A stretch of DNA of 64,000 nt, from NCBI GenBank assembly GCA_024291935.2, contig CM044312.1, positions 47,870,001 through 47,934,000 on the forward strand, in the 5' to 3' direction. This DNA comes from Okapia johnstoni. Its lineage: Eukaryota; Chordata; Mammalia; Artiodactyla; Giraffidae. The position numbers were made by a program, and so were the translations under genes. Shown piece after piece: positions 48,150-60,675 of this stretch. The notes below the pieces were generated by a model, which saw only the letters and a list, made by a program, of their open reading frames with translations, ran no database searches and was not told the DNA's origin. Each line of letters starts with the position of its first letter. The stretch's first letter is position 1.

Positions 48150-48245
48150 ACTCTGTGTTATAACTGTCCCCACTTTGCACTCAGGAAACTGAGACTTGGA
48201 GAGGTTAAGTAGCCCATTCAGGGCCATCTCTTTTAAGGGGCCTAC
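48150..48245 (-). mobile_element. MIR SINE fragment
   Basis: CTTTGCACTCAGGAAACTGA and GAGAGGTTAAGTAGCCCATT are the complement of the MIR core. Confidence 0.75.
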
Positions 48246-48284
48246 CTAAGTAGGTAGTTTTAACCACCATTAGGTTCAGGCCAC

Positions 48285-48735
48285 TGAGCCGGACACTGGG
48301 GGAAAGACCGAGACTTGTTTAAGAAAAAGAACAGACCCAACATGGTGTCACTTGTGCTAAGCTCGTGTCACCAAACCAAGACTTAATACCTAACCTAGTT
48401 GCAAGTCCAACCTTCCCTCCCTTTTAACATAATCTCAACCAATCAGTCTGGAATTCCCTGGTCATTGCCAGTGAGATAACTCACCTGATAGACTCTTTTG
48501 TCCCCCCAAAGTAGGCGATCTTGCCTGAAATAATTCATTTTTTTCATTTATGGCTTCTTGTCCCTCCCTTCCTGTGCCCTTAAGAACCTTTGCTTTTCTG
48601 CAGCTTTTTGAGACTCCTTTCTTTTTGTTAGATGGGATGCTGCCCAGTTCATGAATCGTTTAATAAAGCCAATTAGATCTTTAAATCTATTCAGTTGAAT
48701 TTTGTTTTCTTAAGACTAAAAAGATAAGGAGATGG
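48285..48735 (+). mobile_element. Solitary LTR of an endogenous retrovirus-type element (family unresolved)
   Basis: LTR-like architecture: CCAAT-type motif in CAACCAATCAGTC, T/C-rich segments, a polyadenylation signal in TTTAATAAAGCCAATTAG, and a terminal TTTTGTTTTCTTA stretch. There is no coding sequence beside it. Limits are approximate. Confidence 0.5.
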
Positions 48736-48884
48736 AAGGAGCACGGAGATAAAAAATACAGGAGTGTCATCATTCCCATGTCCCCCACATGTCCCATGGT
48801 TCAGAAATGGCAATTATGAAAGCGTCTTAGCCAAGCCACCTGACTTTGAATCCTGGCTCTGCTCTAGAGCTACTAACTCTGATC

Positions 48885-49375
48885 CATTGTTTTTAAAGAT
48901 GGCCAAAACAAGGTCACCATGCTCCTTTGCAAGGTGACTTAGCCATTTCTCCCATCAAGAGGTGAAATATCTCTTCCCTTCCCTTGAATCAGGACTGGCT
49001 TTGGCACCTGTTTGGACCATTAGAATGTGGGCAAGTGCCGGTTCCTTCCTAGGATCAAAAGGCCTTGCAGTTTCTACACTGAAACAGCCTCCCTGGGACC
49101 ACCATGACCAGAAGCTGGTATGGCTCCTGTATAGTGAGAGTTCAGGTGCAGGAGAACCAAGGCATTTCAGGACCAAGAGCACCAACTGGGAGGCTAGTGA
49201 GAGAAGCCATTGGGACCTTCCAGCTCAGCCCACCCTCAGCAAGAATGCAGGTGCATGCGCCAGCAGTGAAACAGCCCAGCCAGCCCACCAATCGGGAAAA
49301 AAATTCACTGTTATTTTAAGTCACTTTAGTTTGGGGGAGTTTGTTATGCAACTAAGCTAACTGTAGCATTAACTT
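48885..49375 (+). mobile_element. Old LTR-type repeat (MaLR/ERVL-like)
   Basis: Phrases GGACTGGCTTTGGCAC, GAGAGAAGCCATTGGGACC and a terminal TTTTAAGTCACTTTAGTTTG followed by GTTTGTTATGCAACTAAGC fit MaLR-type LTR 3' ends. Non-coding. Confidence 0.6.
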
Positions 49376-49504
49376 TCGGATCTGGAACAAATTGCTTAAT
49401 GTTATTGAGTCTCATAAGTACTTACATTTTTGGGTTGTGGTGGGCACTAAATGTAAATCATCTGGCCCAGAGTATGTACTGAGGCCATCACTATCTGCCA
49501 TCTT

Positions 49505-49875
49505 ACGCTTTTGAACTGTGGTGTTGGAGAAGACTCTTGAGAGTCCCTTGGACTGCAAGGAAATCCAACCAGTCCATCCTAAAGGAGATCAGTCCTGAGT
49601 GTTCATTGGAAGTACTGATGTTGAAGCTGAAACTCCAATACTTTGGCCACCTGATGCGAAGAATTGACTCATTGGAAAAGACCCTGATGCTGGGAAAGAT
49701 TGAGGGTGGGAGGAAAAGGGGACGACAGAGCATGAGATGGTTGGATGGCATCATCGACTCAGTGGACATGAGTTTGGGTAAACTCTGGGAGTTGGTGATG
49801 GACAGGGAGGCCTGGCGTGCTGCAGTCCATGGGGTTGTAAAGAGTCAGACACGACTGAACGACTGAATTGAACTA
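49505..49875 (+). mobile_element. BovB LINE 3'-end fragment
   Basis: TTTTGAACTGTGGTGTTGGA through CTTTGGCCACCTGATGCG to CACGACTGAACGACTGAATT. A long open frame across it is the C-terminal BovB reading frame, not a host gene. Confidence 0.93.
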
Positions 49876-50319
49876 ACACTATGTAAGGAACTAAATTCTA
49901 CCAACTTATCTTTTTATGGAGAAAAATTTCATTGGTGGGAAAAAAAATTCTTCCTTTAAGACCAAGATCAGACCACCCTTAACAAACTATTAAATAAAAT
50001 AGATTCAACCTTCCTACCTTGACAAATATGACTTTGTCATGACCTGAAAGACCAGATTCAAACTCCTTGATGATCTACACCTCCATTTGGTGATTCAGGG
50101 AGAGCTATTTCCATAGAGGTGCCTCTTGTTAAATACCTGATTCCTTGTACCGTTAGTCTGGGGAGCCCACCTGAATCAGCATCTCCTGAAGTGGATTTAA
50201 CTGAAGTGACCTATTGTCAGGACTAAGAAACTGGTTCAGTGAGATAGAACAGTCTACCAACTGAACTTTTGGACTGTGAAACTTCTTGAGGAAGTTTCAA
50301 AGGCAAAACTGTAAGGAAG

Positions 50320-50820
50320 CCAAATTTGCCACCCTAAATTGTGTCTCTTTCGTATGAGGATTATTTTAGGTTGATTGTCTTTAAGAAGCAGAAGACTCGG
50401 GAGGTCTTTTTAAAAAAAAAAAAAACAAACAAAAAAACTCTTCCTTAAATTGCCTAAAAGAATTTAGATCAGGTGCCTGGTCCAGGAAGAGCACCATCAC
50501 CAGAGATATCTACAAAGAATACAGGTTAGGGGTGGTATGGAAACTTAGTAGGGCCTTAAGACCAAACATTTGCATAGCAAACATTTGTTTATCAAACATT
50601 TGTTTTCATCTCCTTGTGAATTTCCTTTCCTCGTTTTGAGATCCCAGATTCCTACTCCCTTCCCCTTCTCTCTGACGGCATGTAACTCTTAAATTACCTA
50701 ACTTGTCTATTCACCTCATTTTTCTTATGGGACCTCTGTACGTAATTAAATTTGACTTTCTCCTATTAATCTGTCTTATGTCAGGTTAATTCTTACCAAT
50801 CAGAAGAACCTAGAATGGAT
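50320..50820 (+). mobile_element. LTR of an ancient ERVL-type element (MER21-like)
   Basis: AAATTTGCCACCCTAAATTG, TCTTTAAGAAGCAGAAGACT, and a 3' end with GACTTTCTCCTATTAATCTG and GTCAGGTTAATTC recall MER21-type LTRs. An A-run interrupts at 50411-50426. Non-coding. Confidence 0.55.
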
Positions 50821-50999
50821 TTCTTTTGTTCTTTTACCAACAGTGACATTCACAGATTCTGGAAGTTAGGATTCAAACATCTTTGGAAGGAGTGGCATTA
50901 TTCAGCCTATTGTAGTCATAATGCAAATTATATTTTTTACTAGAAGATGTGGTCAAAATAGCTTGAAAGCCACTGAACTGGAAGTCTTCTGAATTTTTC

Positions 51000-51370
51000 A
51001 AGTAAGCTGTATTGCTTTTTTTTTTTATGAGTGTAATACATGATCCTTATACAACTATGAGGCTATATTAAAAGATCAGATAAAAATCCCATTGTGACTC
51101 CTTAGAGATAACCAAATGATATATTTTTGTCTAATCTTTATCTATACAAACATATGTTTAAAACAAAATTGGAATCATACAGAGATATGTGTTCTTCTTT
51201 AACAGTTAGCATATTATCTCCCAATTATTTTCACACACTGTTAATTCAAAAACATATTAATGGCTTCATAATGTTCAATTATATGAGTATACTATGACTT
51301 AATCAACCATTTTCCAACATTTGGTCATTTGGGCTGCTTCCAGTTTTTCCTTGCTATTAGTTCACTAAAA
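51000..51370. mobile_element. Old L1-type LINE 3' fragment
   Basis: GAATCATACAGAGATATGTG, TTAATGGCTTCATAATGTTC and TTGGGCTGCTTCCAGTTTTT are typical of old L1 3' UTRs. Subfamily not assigned. Confidence 0.6.
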
Positions 51371-51651
51371 ATAATCCCCTCTCACATTTCTGGAGAGGTC
51401 TAAAATCAAGATGTTGGCAGGTCAGCTCTCTCCTGAAGCTCTGGGGGAGGATCCGTCCTTGCCTTTTCCAGCTCCCAGAAATCCCTCGCATTTCTTCCCT
51501 GCAACTGCATCACTCCAATCTCTGCTCCATGTCTGCATGGCTTTTTTCTCTGTGTGTTTCATGTCTTCTCTTCTTTCTGTGCAGACACCAGTCATGGGAT
51601 TTAGGACCCATTGTAATCCAATATGACATCGTCTTAACTTGTTCCATCTAC

Positions 51652-51858
51652 TGTGCTCATTTGCTAAGGTGTATCCAACTCTTTTGTGACCCCATGGACT
51701 GTAGCCCACCAGGCTCCTCTGCCCATGGGATTTTCCGGGAAGAATACTGCAGTGGGTTGCTATTTCCTCCTCCAGGGGTTTTTCCCAGCCCAGGGATTGA
51801 ACCCGAGCCTCCTGCATTGGCAGGTGGATTCTTTACCACTCAGCCATGAGGGAAGCCC
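51652..51858 (-). mobile_element. Bov-tA SINE with 11-bp target-site duplication
   Basis: Full complement of body and head (ending CAGCCATGAGGGAAGCCC). GTTCCATCTAC flanks at 51641-51651 and 51859-51869. Confidence 0.95.
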
Positions 51859-51869
51859 GTTCCATCTAC

Positions 51870-52560
51870 AGAGACCCTATTTCCAAATAAGGTCACATTC
51901 TGAGATTCTGGGTGGATATGAATTTTAAGGGGGGAGGGGGCATTGGTCAACCCACTACAGTCCCTATGGAAAAGAGGGTACAACTTGGAAAGATACTTGG
52001 GTACATTGAGAGGATTTGGGGATGGCTAACCATGGGATGGGCAAAAAGGATGAATCTATACATTTTCATGAAATAATAATTTCCCTGTCTTTATTAACAT
52101 CCATTCTCCACTGACCTGTGGCTTCTGAAATGACCCATTTATTGAACCCATGAGCAAATTCTGCTTGGAAACCACACTGCAATGGAGGAGACTGTCTGTA
52201 GGCTGTGCTTGCATCCAGACTGCACAGGTATAATCAGCAATTAAATGGGAGAGAATTGGTACATTTCTTTCTTTAAGGACAAATGTATTCCTTTTCTAAA
52301 CTATTCAGTGGCTTATTTTGGAATAGCTGGTCAAATATTTCTAGTCCTTTAAAGAGTATTTCTTTACATTTCTTTCCAAATGACCATAAATGTAATCAAC
52401 TCCACAGCTGAAAAATCAAAATATATGACATGCAGAGGAGGATCAAACTGCTAGAAATAATATTTTTAACCCATTCATTGTATCAAGAGTTCTCAAAGCT
52501 GGGCAAAAGAATGGCATTGTAGAAAGATTGGTTAAGGCTTCTCTGATTGACTTTTCTTCT
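51870..52560. other. Non-coding, no recognised feature
   Basis: Contains a G-rich run near 51930. No gene was recognised. Confidence 0.45.
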
Positions 52561-52562
52561 TC

Positions 52563-52750
52563 TTTTTTGTAATATATATTTATTTGGCTCTGCCAGGTCT
52601 TAGTTGTGGCACTTGAGATGTTTGGTCTTAGCTGCAGCATGCAAACTCTTAGTTTCAGCATGTGGGATCTAGTTCCCTGATCAGGGATTGAACCTGGGCC
52701 CCCTGCATTGGGAGTGTGGAGTCTTAGCCACTGTACCTCCATGAGGGAAA
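52563..52750 (-). mobile_element. CHR-type SINE
   Basis: Complement of the CHR SINE: TTATTTGGCTCTGCCAGGTC, AGTTCCCTGATCAGGGATTG and GTGTGGAGTCTTAGCCACTG. Confidence 0.88.
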
Positions 52751-52964
52751 TGCTTTTCTATGCATCCAGATACAGTGAAAGACACTGAGGGAGAATACAC
52801 AATTCAGTATCTGTTAGCACAATCCAGAGGGAAGTCTCTCTGATTTGCTTTTCTGAGAGCACCTTTAAATTGGCCATTTGATCAGTCCAGATGACTTCAG
52901 GGTTCCCCTGAGCCCTGTGTTCTCTATACCTGCATATCCTAGGGGAGGTTCTAGTTTGTTAAGC

Positions 52965-53180
52965 CCTGGTGGTTCAGAGCATGAGTTGGACCCTTGTTCA
53001 AATCTAGGACCTGCCATCTGGTGACCTCAAGCAAGTTATTTAATCTCAGCTTTTTCTTTCATTCATGGTAAATAATAATAGTAGCTATCTCACAGTGTTG
53101 TTAAGAGGGTGAAATGAGTGCATGTCCATAAAGCACTTGTCATATAGAATGGGCCCAAGAAACCATAGCTATAGCAATAG
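52965..53180 (+). mobile_element. MIR SINE
   Basis: GGTTCAGAGCATGAGTTGGA, CTCAAGCAAGTTATTTAATC and TATCTCACAGTGTTGTTAAG. Confidence 0.82.
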
Positions 53181-53670
53181 TGATGATGACACTCTTGTGA
53201 GATTCAGTCTGGGAGATCCCAGGCCTGTGACTGTCATGCTTTGTCTCACCCAAGATACTGAATTGAGTCTTCTCCCCCAGTGTCTCCCACTGTATCTGGA
53301 CACATAGAAAAGCATGTCCCTCACTGATCTGTGACCAGAGTTTTGCAGTCTTGCTTTCCAACTAAGAAGACACAGAATAGCTCATTTCCACAACTCAAGC
53401 AGATAAATACAATTCCAGTCATCTTGGCTTTCACATTTGTAGCTGCTGCTACCAAGACAATGCAGACCAAGAATGAAAATCAGAGGAATTAACCTTGTAC
53501 AGAGCCATGTCCCTGTGGGAAGTGGCTGTGTCTTTCCCTTCACTTGTCAAGGCTTCTGCCATTGCTCCTTTTAAGTGTTGTTATATATCTTCTATGGCAC
53601 CTCATGGCTTGAGAACACAGCTTGGAGGCAGCATCAGAAACAGGAACATCACAGTCTACCCACTGTATTG

Positions 53671-53972
53671 CTGTTGTTGTTCAGTTGCTCAGTTGTGTCC
53701 AACTCTTTGTGACCCCGTGAACTGCAGCATGTCAGGCTTCCCTGTCCTTCACTATCTCCCAGAGTTTGCTCAAACTCATGTGCTTCGAGTCGATGGTGCC
53801 ATCCAACCATTTCATCCTCTGTTGCCCTCTTCTCCTCTTGCCCTCAATCTTTCCCAGCATCAGTAGTTGGCTCTTCGCATCAGGTGGCCAAAGTATTGGA
53901 GCTTCAGCTTCAGCATCAGTCCTTCCAATGAATATTCAGGGTTGATTTCCTTTAGGATGGACTGGTTTGATA
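53671..53972 (-). mobile_element. BovB 3'-related (Bov-A lineage) fragment
   Basis: GTTGTTGTTCAGTTGCTCAG tail, then the complement of the BovB 3' region up to TTTAGGATGGACTGGTTTGA. Similar layout to 35976-36266. Confidence 0.85.
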
Positions 53973-54769
53973 TTAACTTGCTCTATAAACATGTTGCTTC
54001 AGAAAAGAAGTCAGATGTGTCACATTCACACACTTGCAAAAAAAAAAAAAACTCATTGTGCTATGAGGAGAGGTGAGCAGAGTGGATCCAGTGGAAGAGA
54101 CCCCACACTTGTTCTACCACTTGGCCATCAGCTTTGAGAAGTAGGCCCAAGTGGTGATGACCCAGCTGTAAGGCACAGACGCATGCCCTGATAAATTGAT
54201 GGAAACAGTCTCCTTACAGTTAGTAAGGAAGGGCCACCTCTTAAGACCAGCCACATACTACAGACTCAGGGAACTTGCGGATAATTACATGGTAATTATT
54301 TATAATAAGTGCTTCCACTCTCAGCACGATTATCCCTCCCTGGGTTGCTTGCCTCCTTGTGCCTGGGTTATGTAGAGAAATAATGTCCAAATTAATCTAC
54401 ATCTTTTGTAAATGAATCTATTCTCCTCTGATGATCCAGCTCCCTTTGGCAGCAGGTGTTAAATCTTTCTTACAAAAGGCATATTTTCAACATCCCTTTG
54501 GTTATAGAGAAAGCCAGCCAAACAAGACTTTGGTGGATTAAGGATGAATTATGGGGTTAATATAGCCTTGGCCACTAAGGACAGCAGAGCTGGCTCTGTG
54601 TAAAACTGTGAGAAATAATCACAGCGAAGCTTTGCAAGGACTCATGGTTTGCTGAACACTTTTCATATATATCATCTCTTTAATTTGCACACCAGCCCTG
54701 CAAGGTATATATTGATATTATGATGAACCTGCCAGTACGATCACTAAAATATCTGATTAAGGGCACAGC

Positions 54770-54985
54770 CCGGCTTATAGAGAAGATGGATGGGGATTTG
54801 AATCCCAGCTCAGCCGCTTATTAGCAGTGTGACCTTTGCTGTGTTAATTAACCTCCCTAAGCCTTCACTTTCTCGTATATGGAAAGAGGAGAGCCCTACA
54901 GGGCTCGTGTGAGGATTTACTAACCTGCACACAGAGCTGACAGCACAATGCCTGACCCAGAGCAAGCAAGTCATTCATTTGCTGA
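54770..54985 (+). mobile_element. MIR SINE
   Basis: AATCCCAGCTCAGCCGCTTA, GCAGTGTGACCTTTGC and ATGCCTGACCCAGAGC. A separate MIR-like complement may precede it at 54660-54770. Confidence 0.85.
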
Positions 54986-56229
54986 AGGCAGATTTTACAA
55001 ATGATAATCAGCGATCAAAGAAATCAAACCAGTGAAATGGCATATGGTGTCGTCTCTTTTCCTTTTATTCAGGTTTTATTTTATTTTCCTTTATTATCAA
55101 TAGTGATTAGTTCAGGCTCTCCTTACTAACAAGATATTATGCCTATGATTAATTGTGTGATTCAATGCAGAGATGGCCTAGAAAAGTGACTCTCTACTTT
55201 CCTGGTTCTATAACCTCTTGAAGACTTCCAGGAATTTCAAGAATTAAATGATATTACATACAGCCTTTCTCTCAACCCTGGTTTCCTCATCTGAAAGCGG
55301 ATGTTGTAACAGCTCATTGACTCCATCTGCCCTCACTACTGTCCTTACCCCAGAGGGTGGTAATGGATGACTAGGTGAAAAAAGGAGTAAGAATTCGCTG
55401 GGCTAATTAATTGTGCAGTACATGTCATGGATGGCACAGTGATCACCAGTGTGATGTAAACTGCCTGAGCTTAATTGGTCCTCCTCCACCCCACACAGAG
55501 ATCTGTCAGCAAAAATGAAAAGAAGTGATCCCTTCTCCTTCTCGGAAGAACTCAACACTAGATTATTAAAATGTGGGCTTCTGTAATAACTGCACTTTGC
55601 CTCTTTCTGTGTACCCAGTTGTTCATTTCTCTCAGGAAATTCTGGACACAAACAAACAAAACAAAATACAGTCACTCTTCATTCTTTGTGGATTCCATGT
55701 TTGCAAATTCACCTCCATGGTTTGGAAAACAGGGCTCTCAGAATTCCTTGCCCCAAAGTCTACAAGTCTGATTCCAGAGTCTGCATGCCAATCTTTTCCG
55801 GTTTTATGCTCCCCTTAGGAAATGTCAAAGAGCACTTACAGATCTTGTACTTATAAGATAAGGTGTCAAGGAGCTGGACAAGCTAAAAGGCTATCATACT
55901 GTATACTACTACCAAGTTCTAACACAGAACTGTAGGGAAGGAATCTCAGAATTCTAAATTAAAGTCTCATTTTCCAGGTTGTTGTAAAGGCACGTTTCTC
56001 AAGATAAGAAATATCTGAAATCAGAGGGAACAAAAAGTACCCATCATTGAACTAAGAAAGTATCTTGAGACTGAAAAACAAGGTAGGCAGTTGCACATAG
56101 TCAATGGATCAATTTATTATAGGATGAAATACATACAGAGTGGAACTAGACAGACAGCAGTATCCCTGATTGTACTGTAATTCGCTGCACAGCTGAGGGG
56201 CCTTTGGGACATTTATATAGTTAAACTAG
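54986..56229. other. Non-coding, no recognised gene
   Basis: Open frames on both strands around 55403-55818 overlap and show no family motif. Confidence 0.45.
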
Positions 56230-58078
56230 GATATTTGGCCTTGGAGTACAGAATGAAGCAGGACAAAGGCTAATAGAGTTCTGCCAAGAGAATGCACTGG
56301 TCATAGCAAACACCCTCTTCCAACAACACAAGAGAAGACTCTACACATGGACATGACCAGGTGGTCGACACTGAAATCAGATTGATTATATTCTTTGCAG
56401 CCAAAGATGGAGAAGCTCTATACAGTCAGCAAAAACAAGACTGGGAACTGACTGTGGCTCAGATCATGAACTCCTTATTGCCAAATTCAGACTTAAATTG
56501 AAGAAAGTAGGGAAAACCACTAGACCATTCAGGTATGACCTCACTCAAATCCCTTATGATTATACAGTAGAAGTGACAAATAGATTCAAGGGATTAGATC
56601 TGATAGACGGAGTGCCTGATGAACTATGGTTGGAGGTTCACGACATTGTACAGGAGACAGGGAGCAAGACCATCCCCAAAAAAAGAAATGCAAAAAAGCA
56701 AAATGGTTGTCTGAGGAGGCCTTACAAATAGCTATGAAAAGAAGAGAAGTGAAAAGCAAAGGAGAAAAGGAAAGATATACCCATTTGAATGCAGAGTTCC
56801 AGGAATAGCAAGGAGAGATAAGAAAGCCTTCCTCAGTGATCAATGCAAAGAAACAGAGGAATACAATAGAATGGGAAAGACTAGAGATCTCCTCAAGAAA
56901 ATTAGAGATAGCAAGGAAACATTTCATGCAAAGTTGGGCTCAATAAAGGACAGAAATGGTATGGTCTTAACAGAAGGAGAAGACAAGAAGAAGAGAAGGC
57001 AAGAACAGAAGAAGAGGTGGCAAGAATACACAGAAGAACTGTACAAAAATGATCTTCACCACCCAGATAATCACAATGGTGTGATCACTCACCTAAAGCC
57101 AGACATCCTGGAATGTGAAGTCAGGTGGGCCTTTGGAAGCATCACTACGAACAAAGCTAGTGGAGGTGATAGAATTCCAGTTTAGCTATTTCAAATCCTA
57201 AAATCACAGATGATGCTGTGAAAGTGCTGCACTCAATATGCCAGCAAATTTGGAAAACTCAGCAGTGGCTACAGGACTGGAAAAGGTCAATTATCATTCT
57301 AATCCAAAGAAAAGCAATGCCAAAGAATGCTCAAACTACCACACAATTGCACTCATCTCACATGCTAGTAAAGTAATGCTCAAAATTCTTAAAGCCAGGC
57401 TTCAACAATACGTGAACCGTGAACATCCAGATGTTCAAGTTGGTTTTAGAAAAGGCAGAGGAACCAGAGATCAAATTGCCAACATACACTGAATCATTGA
57501 AAAAGCAAGAGAGTTTCAGAAAAACATCTATTTCTGCTTCATTGACTATGCCAAAGCCTTTAACTGTGTGGATCACAATAAACTGTGGAAAATTCTGAAA
57601 GAGATGGGGATACCAGACCACCTGACCTGCCTCTTGAGAAATCTGTATGCAGGTCAGGAAGCAGCAGTTAGGACTGGACATGGAACAACAGACTGGTTCC
57701 AAATAGGAACAGGAGTACGTCAAAGCTGTATATTGTCACCATGCTTATTTAACTTATATGCAGAGTACATCATGAGAAACACTGGGCTGGATGAAGCACA
57801 AGCTGGAATCAACATACTGCTGGGAGAAATATCAATAACCTCAGATATGCAGATGATACTACCCTTATGGCAGAAAGTGAAGAACTAAAGAGTCTCTTGA
57901 TGAAAGTGAAAGAGGAGAGTGAAAAAGTTGGCTCAACATTCAGAAACAAAGATCATGGCATTTGGTCCCATCACTTCATGGCAAATAGATGGGGAAACAG
58001 TGGTAAAAGTGGCAGACTTTATTTTGGGGGGCTCCAAAATCACTGCAGATGGTGACTGCAGCCATAAAATAAAAAGAT
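56230..58078 (+). mobile_element. BovB LINE internal fragment (both ends missing)
   Basis: It begins inside the endonuclease region (TTTGGCCTTGGAGTACAG), passes the linker and RT, and stops abruptly after the GACTGCAGCCATAAAAT region without the 3' terminus. RT motifs are visible as a FIDYAKAFNCV-like block near 57538, GVRQSC near 57713 and a frame-shifted YADD-coding stretch near 57845. Stops include the one ending at 57185 and the TGA at 57490-57492. It shares a linker insertion with the copy at 3.85-7.27 kb. Confidence 0.93.
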
Positions 58079-60118
58079 GATTAAATGCCATGGATTAAGC
58101 TTGTTACTTCTCTAAAATTGATATGAAGGATACATTTTTAATTAGAAAATTATAAATGTAAGCCACTGTATAAGTAAACCACCTCCAAAATATGTATCAA
58201 GCTCTAACTGAAAAAAAAGTTCAACTCTATGTAATGACAATGATCTTGCTAAATAACCAGCCACATCTCATTTTATTTCATTTGGGTTGAAATTTTGCGT
58301 TTAGAGTAAGACATGTCTTATAAAGGTCATCTAGGAAAGAATCTTAGAATTTTTTCTCTATCTATAAACTCTAATTAAACATGCACTTATTGATATGATT
58401 TTTTATTAGTATAGAAGTGACTATTACTTCGTGGCATACTTTACCCAAGGCATTCTGCTAAATGTTCCGATTTTTCGGTTCTGCATAACTAAAGATAAAA
58501 TCCAAGTAGTCGGAGTTGTCTCTCAAAACTAACGCTTGTTTTATGCACCTGAGGATCTGTGTACCCTGAATTCTCAATGTTAAAATCCTGTCGCTGCCAG
58601 TCACCAATACATCTAATTTTAACACAAGAAAAAAACCTCTTGCAACCATCAAAAAAAAGCTACCCTTTGAGCTTAATTTTCCTTTTTCACTCATTTGTCC
58701 ATCCTGCCCCCTCTTGGTGTCAGCAGGAAGTAATCTCACCTACGGAAGGGAAGCCTGTATCCTAGCCGTGCTGACAAATTGTAGGCAAATGATTGCTGAA
58801 TTGTATCCCTTTTTATTTCCGAAAGAAGAATAATGAAGAGCTCTCTTTTCTTCCACTTAACATCCTAATCACCCACGTCTACAATTTACATGGCGGCTAC
58901 CCACACCTCTGCACAGGAAGAGAAAAAAAAAAAAGGAAGAATGAGATGTGACACCCCTCCCCCCACCCCTTCACACCCATTGAAACCTGTCTCTAGTACA
59001 TCCTTAATCAATCTGAAATTGCTGTGGGGACTATACAGTCCTCCCCTAGTCAATGCCCAGCCCCTGCTGGTTTAGGCGGCTACACAGCTTGTGGTGAACT
59101 GCTCTCCATTATTCCTCTATATTTAGCACTTCTCTAGAGAAACGGCATTATCTCAGTCACTAAGCTGAAAGCTGCTTAAAGTTAGTTTTTCACAGTTGTT
59201 TATTCACAGTCTGTTTCCACCCTTCATTCACCTTGCTTTAAAAAAATATTCAGATTGATGCAGAACCACAGAAATGTAAACTATTGAAGTACCGCCTCCC
59301 GGAAAATTGACTATGATTTGCATTTTGCTAATGTTGGAGTAGGTCAAAATGTTATTTTTCCCTCTCTTCTCAATAATATTTCATTAAAGGTAAATTCTAC
59401 TCCCTTCTACCGGTGAAAAGCCACTCAATGACCTGAATAAGATTTAGTGATAGGAAACATATTTTCAGTAATACTGAACTCATTTTTCTGCCAGAACAAA
59501 TTAGTCAGTAGCTATCGTGTATGTCACAGAGGTTTTCAAGAGGCACTTAGGAGGATGCTGAAAAAAAAAATCCTTCTGTGTAGATTATTAGAAATGTCAT
59601 GGTGCTAATGGAAAAACGCTGTGGTAATCTTTTTGTTTTACGTTTCTCTCCTAAACTACTCTTTCTCATTTGCAATTCTGTTCCTAAAAGAGAAGATGTC
59701 TTTTGAAAAATGGTTCCAAAGAGAAGCAGAAAGGAAATTTTATAATTTATCCTGGGAAAAGGCAAGATAGAAGGGTAATCAGATAATGGAGGCAAATATA
59801 CAACAGAGCTAATCATTTCTCTGAGTTCCCATATTCAGTGAAAACTGAGTAAGAAAAGGGAAGTGGGCGGGTTTAGAGGATGCTTACCTTAAAGCAAGAT
59901 ATGTTAGAAATAGAAGGAGTTTCTATTTGAATGAATAAATGAATGAATGAATGACTGTGATTAAGACTATCTTAATGTTCTTTGGAATTTGAAGGAAAAG
60001 CAGTTTACAGCATACATATAACCTGTTGGGACCTTAGTTTCCACCATCTTGTAATAGGGCAAAAAATTGTTACTTTTATGGGCTACTGAGAAGATTAAAT
60101 ATATACTATGATATGACT
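58079..60118. other. Non-coding, mostly unique
   Basis: Contains an A-run at 58923-58936 and a short (AATG)n run at 59930-59953. No gene was recognised. Confidence 0.5.
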
Positions 60119-60279
60119 ATAGCCTGTCAGGCTCCTCTGTCCATGGAATTCTCCAGGCAAGAATACTGGAGGGCTTAGCCATCCCCTTCTCTGGGGGATC
60201 TTCTAGACCAAGGGATCAAACCTGGGCTTCCTGCATTGTAGGTGGTTTCTTTACTGTTTCAACCACCAGGGAGGCCTGG
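60119..60279 (-). mobile_element. Bov-tA SINE (3' end missing)
   Basis: Complement from ATAGCCTGTCAGGCTCCTCT to the head complement CAACCACCAGGGAGGCC. Confidence 0.88.
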
Positions 60280-60441
60280 TGGGATAGCTAAATCATGAAA
60301 ACTCAGGCAGAAAGTCTGATTTTTCTACATGATCCACTTTCTTATATGTAGTGTTAATTGTGTATTTTTATGGACAATTTATGCATTTCCTCCAACTCTC
60401 TGTTACAATTTGAGTTATTAGACATGATTTAACAGTTTAAC

Positions 60442-60675
60442 TTTGGCCACCTCATGCGAAGAGTTGACTCATTGGAAAAGACCCTAATGCTGGGTAGAAT
60501 TGGGGGCAGGAGGAGAAGGGGACGACAGAGGATGAGATGGTTGTATGGCATCACCAGCTCGATGGACATGGGTTTGGGTAGACTCCGGGAGCTGGTGATG
60601 GACAGAGATGCCTGGCGTGCTGCAGCTCATGGGGTCGCAAAGAGTCGGACATGACTGAGCAACTGAACTGAACTG
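60442..60675 (+). mobile_element. BovB LINE 3' tail with 11-bp target-site duplication
   Basis: Starts at TTTGGCCACCTCATGCGAAG and ends GACTGAGCAACTGAACTGAA. AACAGTTTAAC is present at 60431-60441 and 60676-60686, so this is a true 5'-truncated insertion of about 234 bp. Confidence 0.95.

Noticed and set aside
58730..58760. Possible minus-strand donor (CGTAG followed by GTGAGA)
   Set aside because: No convincing acceptor with a pyrimidine tract lies upstream on that strand, so no exon is called.
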